DNA of 64,000 nt from Pseudomonas sp. Irchel s3h14 (GCF_900187425.1 NZ_FYDJ01000001.1:620001-684000); one strand, 5' to 3'; shown: positions 42,973 through 51,815, counted from the stretch's first letter. Numbers and translations: made by a program. The notes: generated from the sequence alone by a model not told the origin.

Positions 42973-44343
42973 ATGAACCGCAGCCTGACCATAAAACTCG
43001 GGGCAATTGCCCTTCTGATTCTGTTGTTGCTGATCCCGCTCCTGATGATTAACGGTGTGATCCAGGATCGTCAGCAACTGCGCGACGGTGTTCTCGAAGA
43101 CATTGCCCGCAGTTCCAGCTACAGCCAGCAACTGAGCGGGCCGCTGATGGTGGTGCCGTATCGCAAAGTGGTGCGGATCTGGAAGACCAATGAGAAAACC
43201 AACAAGCGCTACCAGGAAACCGGCGAAGAACGCGGCCATCTGTATTTTCTGCCGGAGCGTTTCGAGCTCGACGGCAAGGTGCAGACCGAGTTGCGCTCGC
43301 GGGGTATTTACGAGGCGCGGCTGTACCACGCCGACAACCACATCAGCGGCCTTTTTTCGATTCCCGCGCAGCTGGGTATCAAGGAAGATTTCGCCGATTA
43401 TCAGTTTGATCAAGCGTTTCTGACGATAGGCATCAGCGATATCCGCGGGATCGAAAATGCCCTGAAACTGGACCTCAATGGTCAGAGTCTGGACTTTGAA
43501 CCGGGCACGCAACTGGGCTGGCTAGGCGAGGGGGCACACGTCATGTTGCCCGCGCTGGACAGGCACAAAGGCGCGGAACTGGCGTTCGCCTTTGACCTGC
43601 GCCTGCAGGGCACCGGCCAGTTGCAGATCACTCCGGTCGGCAAAACCAGCAAGGTGCAACTGGCGGCCAACTGGCCTCACCCGAGCTTTATCGGCAACTA
43701 CTTGCCGGCTCAGCGTGAAGTCACCGGGACAGGTTTTACCGCGAATTGGCAGACTTCGTTCTTTTCCACCAACCTGGAAGAAGCCTTGACCAACTGCCTG
43801 ACCAGCGACCGTTGTGACGAGTTCAAGAGCCGCAACTTCGGGGTGAGTTTCATCGATCCGGTGGATCAGTACCTCAAGAGTGATCGGGCGATCAAATACG
43901 CGCTGCTGTTCATTGCCCTGACCTTCGCCGGATTCTTCCTGTTCGAAGTGCTCAAAAGCATGGCCGTGCATCCAATCCAGTACGCGTTGGTGGGCGTGGC
44001 CCTGGCGTTTTTCTACCTGCTGTTGCTGTCGCTGTCCGAGCACATCGGCTTTGCCCTGGCGTACCTGCTGTCGGCGGGCGGCTGTGTGTTGTTGATCGGT
44101 TTTTATGTCTGCCATGTGCTGCGCAGCGTGCGTCACGGCTTGAGTTTTTCGGCGGGATTGGCGGCGTTGTATGGCTTGCTCTATGGCTTGCTCAGTGCAG
44201 AGGATTACGCGTTGTTGATGGGTTCGCTGCTGTTGTTCGGGTTGCTGGGCGTGTTTATGGTGCTGACCCGCAAGCTGGACTGGTATGGGATTGGGCAGAA
44301 GTCGGCCAAGCCGTTGGTGTTTGATATGGGAGCGGTGGAATGA
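42973..44343 (+). CDS. creD: Inner membrane protein CreD
   Basis: A 456-residue CreD family protein, the main CreBC-induced gene; it affects envelope integrity and colicin or beta-lactam response. The N-terminal membrane helix (GAIALLILLLLIPLLMINGVI) is followed by a large periplasmic domain (about 30-310) and five or six helices at the C-terminus (from YALLFIALTFAGFFLFEVLK). AGGGAGA precedes the ATG. It is separated from creC by a REP and its own operator-like repeats, so it likely has its own promoter. Confidence 0.92.
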   Translation: MNRSLTIKLGAIALLILLLLIPLLMINGVIQDRQQLRDGVLEDIARSSSYSQQLSGPLMVVPYRKVVRIWKTNEKTNKRYQETGEERGHLYFLPERFELDGKVQTELRSRGIYEARLYHADNHISGLFSIPAQLGIKEDFADYQFDQAFLTIGISDIRGIENALKLDLNGQSLDFEPGTQLGWLGEGAHVMLPALDRHKGAELAFAFDLRLQGTGQLQITPVGKTSKVQLAANWPHPSFIGNYLPAQREVTGTGFTANWQTSFFSTNLEEALTNCLTSDRCDEFKSRNFGVSFIDPVDQYLKSDRAIKYALLFIALTFAGFFLFEVLKSMAVHPIQYALVGVALAFFYLLLLSLSEHIGFALAYLLSAGGCVLLIGFYVCHVLRSVRHGLSFSAGLAALYGLLYGLLSAEDYALLMGSLLLFGLLGVFMVLTRKLDWYGIGQKSAKPLVFDMGAVE

Positions 44344-44436
44344 GCCGGTCGTTGGGGTTGCGCGAGGATCAGCGCGAGGGAGAGGTGTTGGCGACGCTGA
44401 TATTCGGGTTGTTTCCAGTCGATTCGGTGTGGTGCA

Positions 44437-44544
44437 TTCGCGAGCAAGCCCGCTCCCACACTGGATCTCCTGTGAACACAAAAAATGTGCACACCACAGA
44501 TCAAATGTGGGAGCGGCGGTGCGACGATTCGACTTGCTCGCGAA
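44437..44544. repeat. REP pair, family A, right arm with 16-nt insertion
   Basis: The left arm (44437-44459) is normal. The right arm (44507-44544) reads GTGGGAGCGG, then CGGTGCGACGATTCGA, then CTTGCTCGCGAA: the same insert as at 36614-36651, in opposite orientation. It lies between creD and the glutathione S-transferase gene. Confidence 0.82.
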
Positions 44545-44568
44545 GAGGCCCGGACAACCAGTGAAAAT

Positions 44569-45198
44569 CTAAACCTTGGGCATCGTCGCCAGCATCGAAG
44601 CCCGCTGACTCACCTCAAAGTACCAGTTCGCCAGCTTCGGATTCACCGTGCGCCATTCCAGATCCGGATGGCGCAAATCCAGGTAGCCCAACGCACAGGC
44701 AACACTGATCGCCGCTACATCGAAATGGCTGGTCAGCTCGGCAATCGCGTCCGCTTCCAGCAATGCCAGGCCGCGACGAATCTTCTCGCGCTGGCCATCG
44801 AGCCACTCGTCCCAGTGTTTTTCCGGGGCGCGCAGGGCGACTTCATAACGAATCAGCACCGCAGCGTCCATGATCCCGTCGGCCAGGGAGGCCAGGGTCA
44901 GGCGCCGCCAGCGGGCCGAGCCGTTACGCGGTATCAGCGGGTTGCCGACGTGCTGGTGATCGAGGTAATCGAGGATCACCCGGCTGTCATGGATGACGTT
45001 GCCATCGGCCAGGCGCAAGGCCGGGATTTTACCCAGCGGATTGTCTTCGTTGAGTATCAGGTCAGGGCTGACCGGCGTGAGCACGCAGTCTTGCAGCGCC
45101 ACGCGGTCCTGTTGACCGGTTTCGTGCAGCAGCACCATGACTTTGCGAACGAAGGGCGACAACGGGTTGTGGAACAGGGTCATGCTGGGGGCGGACAT
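44569..45198 (-). CDS. Glutathione S-transferase family protein
   Basis: A 209-residue cytosolic protein: an N-terminal thioredoxin-fold domain (MTLFHNPLSPFVRKVMVLLH; the N-x-L-S-P-F-V loop supplies the likely active-site serine, and GKIPALRLADGNVIHDSRVI the cis-Pro and glutathione-binding motif) and a helical C-terminal domain (from about 85). Starts at 45198 or 45183 are possible; 45198 has the better upstream site. P. aeruginosa has a GST gene in the same neighbourhood (PA0473). The substrate is unknown. Confidence 0.9.
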   Translation of the reverse strand: MSAPSMTLFHNPLSPFVRKVMVLLHETGQQDRVALQDCVLTPVSPDLILNEDNPLGKIPALRLADGNVIHDSRVILDYLDHQHVGNPLIPRNGSARWRRLTLASLADGIMDAAVLIRYEVALRAPEKHWDEWLDGQREKIRRGLALLEADAIAELTSHFDVAAISVACALGYLDLRHPDLEWRTVNPKLANWYFEVSQRASMLATMPKV

Positions 45199-45268
45199 GG
45201 CAGCGTCTCGGTGTGGGGCAGTGCTGGGCAGCATAGCGCGTTGGTCCGAGAGCTCAAGATTAACCCAT

Positions 45269-45356
45269 GTGGGAGCGGGCTTGCTCGCGAAGGCGGTGTG
45301 TCAGTCAGCATCAATGTTGACTGACACACCGCCTTCGCGAGCAAGCCCGCTCCCAC
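45269..45356. repeat. REP pair, family A (inverted)
   Basis: Complete inverted arms from GTGGGAGCGGGCTTGCTC at 45269 to CCCAC at 45356, with an inner inverted TGTCAGTCA pair. It lies 6 bp past the stop of the small ORF at 45363 and upstream of the GST gene. Confidence 0.88.
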
Positions 45357-45362
45357 AGGGTT

Positions 45363-45542
45363 TTAGTGGCGTTGCAGCAGGCCGCGCAGGGCGAGGATTG
45401 CGGGAACGCCCAGGCCAAGCCAGCTCAATGCGTCCCACACACCATCCCCCAGCAACGCGGCAAACAACCCCGCGGCACTGAGCAGGGCGATAACCGTGGG
45501 GGTGGAAAAGACCTTCCAGAAATTCGACTGCCGCGGCCTCAT
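45363..45542 (-). CDS. Small hydrophobic protein coupled to PepSY gene
   Basis: A 59-residue protein with a basic N-terminus (MRPRQSNFWKVF) and one or two hydrophobic segments (TPTVIALLSAAGLFAALLG, SWLGLGVPAILALRGLL), hence an inner-membrane peptide. Its ATG overlaps the stop of the PepSY gene in ATGA, implying translational coupling. A small partner of the iron-siderophore uptake system is the natural guess. No family was recognised. Confidence 0.7.
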   Translation of the reverse strand: MRPRQSNFWKVFSTPTVIALLSAAGLFAALLGDGVWDALSWLGLGVPAILALRGLLQRH

Positions 45543-46669
45543 GCTGGACTCTCCGCGTTCTCGAACGCAGGTTTCGCAGCCTTGCGCCGCACCACCCACA
45601 GGTAAACCCCGCTCCCGAGCACGATGATGGTCAGCCCATCCAGCGTCGCCCAGAGGATCTTCATCGGCATGCCGCCGTAATCACCGAAGTGCAACGGTTG
45701 AGACATGCCCATGGCGTCCATGTACCACGGGCGTTCGGCCACGGCGGTGACTTGCAGGGTGCTGGCGTCGATCAGCACCGGTGTCAACAAGTGCGAGGTC
45801 AGGTGGGTGCTGCCTTTCATGAACACCGCGTAATGGTGTTCGCTGGAGAAGCGTGTGCCGGGGAAGGCGATGAAGTCCGGCTGCATGCCCGGTGCGACTT
45901 CCTTGGCGATGTCGAGCAAGCGGGTCGCGGGTGCCAGTTGTGTCAGTGGCGGCGCGTCGCGGTACGGCGCGACCATCGCGCTCAGGCTGTCGTTGCGCCA
46001 CGCGGCAATCAACAGGTCGGCGCAGGCGCTGATGACGCCGGTGACACCGACCACCAAGGCCCAGGTCAGCGTCACTACACCGATCAGGTTATGCAGATCG
46101 AGCCAACGCAGGCGGGTGGATTTGTCCTGGCGCACGGTGGCGAATTTCAAACGCCGCATGAACGGCAAGTACAGCACCGTCCCGGAGATAATCGCCACCA
46201 CGAACAGAATCCCCATGAACGCCAGCAGCAACTTGCCCGGCAGACCGGCGAACATGTCCACGTGCAGGCGCAACATGATCATCATGAAGCCGCCATTGGC
46301 CGATGGCATCTCCAGCGCTTCGCCGGTACGGGCGTCGAGCATGAAGGTGTGAGACGAATTCGGTTCAGTGCCGGCGGTGGCCGCCATGATCGTAATCGCG
46401 GCGTTGGGCTCGTCTTCATCGAATCCGAAATACTGCATGACCTCGCCGGGACGATGCTGTTCAGCCGCCTGCACCAACTGCTGCAAATTCAGCAGCGGGG
46501 TGTCCGCCGGCATCGCCTTCAACTCAGCGGCATCGCCCAGCAGGTGGTCGATCTCGTGATGGAAGATCAATGGCAGGCCGGTCAGCGCGAGCATCAGCAG
46601 GAACACGGTGCAGATCAGGCTGGTCCAGGTGTGGACGAAGGACCAGCGGCGAATTGTTTTGCTTTTCAT
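45539..46669 (-). CDS. PepSY-associated transmembrane protein (FoxB-like)
   Basis: A 376-residue inner-membrane protein with four membrane helices (FVHTWTSLICTVFLLMLALTG, LLLAFMGILFVVAIISGTV, GVVTLTWALVVGVTGVISA, ILWATLDGLTIIVLGSGVYL) and PepSY-type periplasmic loops with conserved His (FHHEIDHLLG, RLHVDMF, LDLHNLIG). Proteins of this type (FoxB, FiuB, PiuB) take part in iron release from siderophores in Pseudomonas. AAGG supports the ATG at 46669. It lies 72 bp downstream of the TonB receptor gene on the same strand. Confidence 0.88.
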   Translation of the reverse strand: MKSKTIRRWSFVHTWTSLICTVFLLMLALTGLPLIFHHEIDHLLGDAAELKAMPADTPLLNLQQLVQAAEQHRPGEVMQYFGFDEDEPNAAITIMAATAGTEPNSSHTFMLDARTGEALEMPSANGGFMMIMLRLHVDMFAGLPGKLLLAFMGILFVVAIISGTVLYLPFMRRLKFATVRQDKSTRLRWLDLHNLIGVVTLTWALVVGVTGVISACADLLIAAWRNDSLSAMVAPYRDAPPLTQLAPATRLLDIAKEVAPGMQPDFIAFPGTRFSSEHHYAVFMKGSTHLTSHLLTPVLIDASTLQVTAVAERPWYMDAMGMSQPLHFGDYGGMPMKILWATLDGLTIIVLGSGVYLWVVRRKAAKPAFENAESPA

Positions 46670-46741
46670 TTCATAGCCTTCAGAAATACCAAAGCCGTCC
46701 ATGTCGGACGGCTCTGGTCTTGGGCGTGTCAGGTCAGGCCA

Positions 46742-49171
46742 TTACCACTTGTAAGTGGCACTGGCGACGACGCTGCGTTGGTCGCCGTAGTAGCAGTAGA
46801 AACTGTCGCACGTGGAGATGTAGTCCTTGTCGAACAGGTTGGTAGCGTTCAGTGCCAGGGAGGCGCCTTTGAGGCTGTTGTCCAGGCGGCCCAGGTCGTA
46901 ATGAACCGCGGCGTCGAACACGGTGTAGGCGTCAGCCTTGCCGAGCGAGGTATTGCCCTGGTCGCCGTAGGTATTGCCGGTGTAGCGAGCGCCGGCGCCG
47001 ATGCCGAAACCGTCCAGCACACCGTTGTGCCAGGTGTAATCGGCCCACAGCGAAGCCTGCTGGTTAGGCATCAGTTGCAGACGATTGCCTTTAAAGTCGC
47101 CTTTCTGCACTTCGGATTTGGCCAGGGTGTAAGCGGCGATGACCTTGAGGTTCTCGGTCACATCGGAAACGGCTTCCAGTTCCAGGCCTTTGACTTTCAC
47201 TTCACCGGTCTGGCTGGTGACCGAAACGTTGTCCGAGTTGGTCGTGGTGACGGAGACGTTTTTCTGGGTCAGGTCGTAGACCGCAGCGGTCAGCAGGGTG
47301 CTGCTGCCAGGCGGTTGGTACTTGATGCCCAGTTCCCACTGCTTGCCTTCAGTCGGCTTGAACGAATCGGTCGGCGATGCCGTGGCGTTGCTGGTCGGCT
47401 GGAACGACTCGGCGTAGGACAGGTACGGCACGATGCCGTTGTCGAACACGTAGCTGATCGCCGCGTTGCCGCTGAAGTTCTTGTCGCGCTCGGTGTTGGT
47501 GGCGTCGCCCTTGTTGAAGAACCTTGTGCCGGTGTGGACCCAGTCTTCACGACCACCCAACGTCAGGCGCCATTGGTCGAGGGCCATTTGGTCCTGGACG
47601 TACAGGCCGGTCTGGTAGGTCTTCTGGTTGTAGTCGTAAAACGCCGCCGAACGTGGCGGACGAACGATGGGCTGGCCATAGATCGGGTTGTTGACGTTGG
47701 TGGTCAGACCGTCACCGAAGATCGAGGTGTAGTTGGTGTTGGTGCGCTGGTGATCGAGGCCGATCAACAGGGTGTGACGGATGTCGCCGGTCGCGAAGTC
47801 GCCCTGGAAGTTGTTGTCCACGGCGAACTGGCTGATGTCCTCGTCGACACTGGTGCTCGAGCGGCCAACGTTGCCGTCGGCATCGACCTGGGTGAACGGG
47901 TAGGCGCCGGGGGTGAGGGCCTGGAAGGACAGGTCCGATTTGGTGTAACGCAGGTTCTGCTTGAACTGCCAGACATCGTTCAAACGATGTTCAAAGGCGT
48001 AACCCAGTGCGTAGTAGGTGCGGTCGTAGAATTCCCAGTCCGGGTCGCCGAGGTTCTTGTGATGGGAAATCTTGCCAAGCGGCGAGTGGATCTTGGTGCC
48101 CTGCACCGGCAAGAACTGGCTGGTGATCCCGGTATCGTCGCGGGTGAACTGCGTCAGCAGGGTGAATTTGGTGTCTTCGTCGATGTTCCAGGTCAGGCTC
48201 GGCGCGATGTTGTAGCGTTTGTTGTCGACGTGGTCGATCTGCGTGCCGCTGTCGCGCACCACACCGCTCAAACCGTAGAGAAACTGGCCTTCGTCATCGA
48301 TCTTGCCGGTGCTGGCAAAGTTGATCTGGCGATGGTTGTCGCTGCCATATTGCACCTGGATTTCGCTGCTCGATTCGGCGCTGGGGCGACGACTGACCAT
48401 GTCCAGCAAGCCACCTGGCGGGGTCTGGCCGTAAACCGATGAGGCCGGGCCGCGCAGCAGGGCGAGGCGGTCGAGGTTCCAGGTCTCCTGTTTCGGGTTG
48501 GCGTACACGCCTTTTGGCAGTGGCAGGCCGTCGAGGAATTGCGTCGGTTCGAAACCGCGTACACGCAACCAATCGGCACGGGTGTCGCTGCCGTAGCTGC
48601 TGGCGGTGATGCCGGGCATGTAGCGCACCGCGTCATCGAGGCTGTGCACATTGCGGTCGTCCATTTGCTCGCGGGTGGCGATCGAAATCGAGCGCGGTGC
48701 CTCGACCAGCGCGGTATCGGTCTTGGTGCCGGCGGCGGTGCGGGTCGCCAGGTAACCTTGCACCGGGCCCCAGGCACTTTCGGTGTTTTCCACGCCAATG
48801 ACGGCGGTTTCCGGCAGAGCCATCACGCCTTCAGGCACGGCCACCAGGCTATAAGTGCCAGCGCTGCTTTGTTCCAGTTGCAGACCAGTGCCGCGCAAGG
48901 CTTCGCGCAGGGCGCCGGCTGCGTCGAATTGGCCTTTGACCGGCGCCGAGGTCTTGCCCGCTGCCAGTGAAGGATTCAACGACAGCGCCAGACCCGCCTG
49001 GCTGGCGATCTGGTTCAGGGTGCTGGCCAATGGCGCGGCCGGCAGGTTGTAGGCGCGAACGCTGGACGCCTGTTCAGCGGCAATCAGCTGACTGCTGGCC
49101 AGAGGGGCACAAAGGGCAATGGCAATCGCCAGCAAACTGGGGCGCAACAAAGTGTCTAGCGAACGGGACAT
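46742..49171 (-). CDS. TonB-dependent siderophore receptor with signalling domain
   Basis: Outer-membrane receptor and signal transducer, 809 residues. Order: a signal peptide (LLAIAIALCAPLASSQLIAA), an N-terminal STN signalling domain (about 38-105; VRAYNLPAAPLASTLNQIAS) that contacts FecR, a plug (APRSISIATREQMDD to RGPASSVYGQTPPGGLLD), and a 22-strand barrel ending in aromatic SVVASATYKW. The ending DKDYISTCDSFYCYYGDQRS resembles hydroxamate receptors (FhuA, FiuA, FoxA). Synteny with creBCD favours a FiuA-like ferrichrome receptor; the neighbouring PepSY gene recalls FoxA. The ligand is left open. Confidence 0.92.
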   Translation of the reverse strand: MSRSLDTLLRPSLLAIAIALCAPLASSQLIAAEQASSVRAYNLPAAPLASTLNQIASQAGLALSLNPSLAAGKTSAPVKGQFDAAGALREALRGTGLQLEQSSAGTYSLVAVPEGVMALPETAVIGVENTESAWGPVQGYLATRTAAGTKTDTALVEAPRSISIATREQMDDRNVHSLDDAVRYMPGITASSYGSDTRADWLRVRGFEPTQFLDGLPLPKGVYANPKQETWNLDRLALLRGPASSVYGQTPPGGLLDMVSRRPSAESSSEIQVQYGSDNHRQINFASTGKIDDEGQFLYGLSGVVRDSGTQIDHVDNKRYNIAPSLTWNIDEDTKFTLLTQFTRDDTGITSQFLPVQGTKIHSPLGKISHHKNLGDPDWEFYDRTYYALGYAFEHRLNDVWQFKQNLRYTKSDLSFQALTPGAYPFTQVDADGNVGRSSTSVDEDISQFAVDNNFQGDFATGDIRHTLLIGLDHQRTNTNYTSIFGDGLTTNVNNPIYGQPIVRPPRSAAFYDYNQKTYQTGLYVQDQMALDQWRLTLGGREDWVHTGTRFFNKGDATNTERDKNFSGNAAISYVFDNGIVPYLSYAESFQPTSNATASPTDSFKPTEGKQWELGIKYQPPGSSTLLTAAVYDLTQKNVSVTTTNSDNVSVTSQTGEVKVKGLELEAVSDVTENLKVIAAYTLAKSEVQKGDFKGNRLQLMPNQQASLWADYTWHNGVLDGFGIGAGARYTGNTYGDQGNTSLGKADAYTVFDAAVHYDLGRLDNSLKGASLALNATNLFDKDYISTCDSFYCYYGDQRSVVASATYKW

Positions 49172-49243
49172 ACAGCGGCTCCTGAATGGAAATATTTCTC
49201 AATTGCCTAGGTGCCGGACGAGAATTCAAAAGTGATAGGGCAA

Positions 49244-49262
49244 GATGAAAATAATTTCGATT
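49244..49262 (-). promoter_or_regulatory. Weak Fur-box-like site upstream of the TonB receptor
   Basis: The segment GATGAAAATAATTTCGATT matches 11 of 19 positions of the Fur consensus. It lies in the AT-rich leader of the receptor gene, where the dedicated ECF sigma promoter is also expected. Low confidence. Confidence 0.25.
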
Positions 49263-49273
49263 CAGTAAACGGG

Positions 49274-49384
49274 GATCGTTCCCACGCTCTGCGTGGGAAT
49301 GCCTCAATGGACGCTCTGCGTCCGCTTCGGCATGTGACGCGGAGCGTCACGGGCTGCATTCCCACGCAGAGCGTGGGAACGATC
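49274..49384. repeat. REP cluster, family B, overlapping the fecR-like stop codon
   Basis: Outer arms GATCGTTCCCACGCTCTGCG (49274 on) and the inverse ending GGGAACGATC (49384). The TGA stop of the anti-sigma gene (minus strand, 49383-49385) is formed with this final GATC, as at creC. Confidence 0.88.
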
Positions 49385-50354
49385 ATTTAGCTTCAGTCTT
49401 CGCTGCCACCGTCACCCACCACGGTGTGTGCTGTTCGATCTGCACCGGCAGGGTCGGCAGCAGGGCGCTCAGGGCCAGATCGGTGTCGTGCAGCGGAAAG
49501 CTGCCGGTGATCCGCAGGTCGGCGATTTCGGGCGCAACGCCAAGATGCCCGCGGCGATAACGACCGAGTTCATGGACCAGGTCCTCCAGCCGCGTGTTGT
49601 CCACCACCAGCATGCCGCGGGTCCAGGCATCGGCGCCGAGGTTGAGCGCGACGATCGGCCCCAGGCCATTGCTGCGCATCAGGACTTGCTGGCCTTCACG
49701 CAGAATCTGCTCTTCAGGACTCGACTCGGGATGGGCCGCCACCGCCGATTTCAGCACGCTAAGGCGCGTGCCTTCTTCTTCACGCTTGACCAGGAACCGC
49801 GTCCCCAGTGCACGCATGCTGCCTTCGCGGGTTTCGACGATAAACGGCCGGGCGTCGCCATGGCCGGTTTCGACGAGGATCTCCCCTTCCTGGAGGATGA
49901 TCAGCCGTTGTTTTTCATCGAAACGCACATCCACGGCACTGTGGGTGTTGAGGTTGAGCAGCGTGCCGTCGGTCAGGCGCAGGGTGCGTTGCTCACCGGT
50001 GGCGGTGCGCTGGTCGGCCAGCCAATAGTCGATCGGCAGATAGCGATCACCGGCGAACAACGCCAACCCGATCACCGCAACGATGCTGGCCACGCCGCTG
50101 CCGAGTTTGCGCACGCGCCGGCGAATGCTTTCGCGCGATTGCAGTAACGCGGTGCGTGCCGGGCCGCTGGCAACGCTGAAGCGCTGGTCGAGCATGCCCA
50201 GTTGGCGCCAGGCCCGCGCATGTTCTTCGTGGGCGGCGTGCCATTTGGCGAACTCTTCGCGCTCCACCGGGTTGCCGGAATCCAGGGACAACTGCCAGGC
50301 AATCGCGGCATCCAGCACCTGTGCCGAGACGGGTTTGGAGCTGACCGGACTCAT
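49383..50354 (-). CDS. FecR-type anti-sigma factor
   Basis: Inner-membrane regulator that relays ligand binding at the receptor to the ECF sigma factor. The 323-residue protein has the N-terminal DUF4880 domain (AIAWQLSLDSGNPVEREEFA), one membrane helix at about 86-103 (GVASIVAVIGLALFAGDRYL), then the FecR periplasmic domain (TATGEQRTLRLTDGTLLNLN) and a C-terminal STN-like part. Its ATG overlaps the sigma gene's stop (ATGA). No cleavage-site signature could be confirmed. Confidence 0.9.
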   Translation of the reverse strand: MSPVSSKPVSAQVLDAAIAWQLSLDSGNPVEREEFAKWHAAHEEHARAWRQLGMLDQRFSVASGPARTALLQSRESIRRRVRKLGSGVASIVAVIGLALFAGDRYLPIDYWLADQRTATGEQRTLRLTDGTLLNLNTHSAVDVRFDEKQRLIILQEGEILVETGHGDARPFIVETREGSMRALGTRFLVKREEEGTRLSVLKSAVAAHPESSPEEQILREGQQVLMRSNGLGPIVALNLGADAWTRGMLVVDNTRLEDLVHELGRYRRGHLGVAPEIADLRITGSFPLHDTDLALSALLPTLPVQIEQHTPWWVTVAAKTEAK

Positions 50355-50869
50355 ACCGGCTCACCGTACAGCGCGATGTAGCATTGACGAATGCCTTGGG
50401 CCAGATACTGACGCACCCGCGGCACTGACACGCCCAGGCGCTCGGCGATTTCGGCGTGGCCGAGGCCGTCGAGACGGTTATAGAGAAACGCCGCCCGGGC
50501 CTTGCTTGAAAGCTTGCCGAGCAGGCGGTCGATGGCTTTGAGGTCTTCGAGGATCAGTTGCTGTTCCTCCACCGACGGTTGTTCACCTGCGGGGATCAGC
50601 ATCAGTTCGGTGAGGTAGGCCTGTTCCAGTGCGGCGCGGCGGAAATAGTCGAACAGCAGACCCTTGGCAATCGCCACCAGAAACGCTCGCGGTTCACGCG
50701 GTTCCTTCAGTTCTTCACGACCCAGCAAACGCACGAAAGTGTCCTGACTCAGGTCTTCGGCCCGTTGCGGACAGGCTACATTGCGTCGCAGCCAGGCCAA
50801 TAGCCAACCGCGGTGGTCGCGATACAACGCACCAACGAGCTCACTTTGAGGGCTTTGGACTGACGACAC
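50351..50869 (-). CDS. ECF RNA polymerase sigma factor (FecI-type iron-starvation)
   Basis: A 172-residue sigma factor: sigma-70 region 2 (about 10-75; LVGALYRDHRGWLLAWLRRN, DLSQDTFVRLL) and region 4 (about 115-165; LPSKARAAFLYNRLDG-like segment, HAEIAERLGVSVPRVRQYL). It directs transcription of the neighbouring receptor when the siderophore binds. It is the first gene of the sigma-FecR-receptor-PepSY-small-ORF string. A Fur-box-like site is just upstream (50896-50914), consistent with iron control. Confidence 0.92.
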   Translation of the reverse strand: MSSVQSPQSELVGALYRDHRGWLLAWLRRNVACPQRAEDLSQDTFVRLLGREELKEPREPRAFLVAIAKGLLFDYFRRAALEQAYLTELMLIPAGEQPSVEEQQLILEDLKAIDRLLGKLSSKARAAFLYNRLDGLGHAEIAERLGVSVPRVRQYLAQGIRQCYIALYGEPV

Positions 50870-50895
50870 GTAGCATCACCGATTGGGAAGTATTA

Positions 50896-50914
50896 ACTAA
50901 CGAGAATTGTTCGC
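50896..50914 (-). promoter_or_regulatory. Candidate Fur box upstream of the iron-starvation sigma gene
   Basis: ACTAACGAGAATTGTTCGC matches 11 of 19 Fur consensus positions and has the GAGAAT core common in Pseudomonas Fur boxes. It lies 27 bp before the sigma gene's start, where such genes are normally Fur-repressed. Confidence 0.45.
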
Positions 50915-50997
50915 GATTGTGTCAGAGGCGGGGGAGGTAAGCAATTGGCGCTGGTCGGGTGGACCGCGTCATCGTTCATCGCGGCGGTGCGGCGATC

Positions 50998-51083
50998 CGA
51001 CAAGCCTTGCTCCTACGGGTTTTGTGTCGTTAACCAGTTTCGTGAACAACACCCAACCTGTAGGAGCAAGGCTTGCCCGCGAT
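50998..51083. repeat. REP pair, variant of family A (TAGGAGCAAGGC type)
   Basis: Inverted arms CAAGCCTTGCTCCTAC (51001-51016) and GTAGGAGCAAGGCTTG (51060-51075), the same variant as between dgcA and dgcB (15516-15607). It lies between the sigma gene and the exonuclease gene. Confidence 0.82.
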
Positions 51084-51107
51084 GGCGTCAGTCAATACAC
51101 CGAATAT

Positions 51108-51815
51108 CTAAAAGGAAGGCGCTCGCTGTCTGCGTTTCCACTGATTCATCCGCTGCTGCAAATTCAACGGACTATGAATCTGCATCTGCCGCGCCCGGCT
51201 GAATAAAATCAACGCCAGCTCAGCGGTGGCCAACGCATCGGCACTGGCATTGTGGCGCTCGAACACTTCGAGTTTGAACCAGTCGATCCACTGATCCAGC
51301 CCGGCGTCGCGAATGTGCGCCTGAGGGCAAAGCAGCGGTGCGATATCAGCCACATCCAGAAATGGATGCTGCAACTTGTAGCCCAGATGGTCTTTCAAGG
51401 CGCGCCCGAGCATGTGCTGATCGAATGGCGCATGAAACGCTAGCACCGGGCTGTCGCCAACAAATTCCATGAACTCGACCAGAGCCTGAGCCGGATCGCT
51501 GCCCGCAGCAATTGCACTCGGCCCCAGGCCATGGATCAACACGCTGGGAGCCAACTTCATGTCGGTGCATTGCAACGTGCGCTCGAACTGCTGGCTGAAA
51601 TCGATCGCGCCGTCCTCGATCACTACCGCGCCGATGGACAACACTCGATCCTTGTTCAGGTTCAGCCCGGTGGTTTCCAGGTCGAGCACCACCCAGCGTT
51701 GTTCGCGCAGGCTGCATTCGCCCAGCACTGCCGCCGAAGGCAAGCGTTGCAGACGTTGTTGAAGTTCGCAGGGAAGGCTGGGACCCGCCGGGCGCAGCCA
51801 TGAAAACAGGCTCAT
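51108..51815 (-). CDS. 3'-5' exonuclease, DnaQ/PolC epsilon-like
   Basis: A 235-residue DEDDh exonuclease: ExoI motif VVLDLETTGLNLNKDRVLSI (D-x-E), ExoII region AFHAPFDQHMLGRALKDHLG, and ExoIII HNASADALATAELALIL (H-x4-D). It is not the polymerase III epsilon subunit, because the short N-terminal part (SWLRPAGPSLPCELQQRLQR) and the context differ. It overlaps the upstream cNMP/CBS/DUF294 gene by four bases (ATGA), a pairing common in pseudomonads, so the two probably act together. Confidence 0.9.
   Translation of the reverse strand: MSLFSWLRPAGPSLPCELQQRLQRLPSAAVLGECSLREQRWVVLDLETTGLNLNKDRVLSIGAVVIEDGAIDFSQQFERTLQCTDMKLAPSVLIHGLGPSAIAAGSDPAQALVEFMEFVGDSPVLAFHAPFDQHMLGRALKDHLGYKLQHPFLDVADIAPLLCPQAHIRDAGLDQWIDWFKLEVFERHNASADALATAELALILFSRARQMQIHSPLNLQQRMNQWKRRQRAPSF

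Noticed and set aside
46742..49171. Assigning the receptor firmly as fiuA or foxA
   Set aside because: Synteny and the PepSY neighbour point different ways and ligand specificity cannot be read from the sequence.
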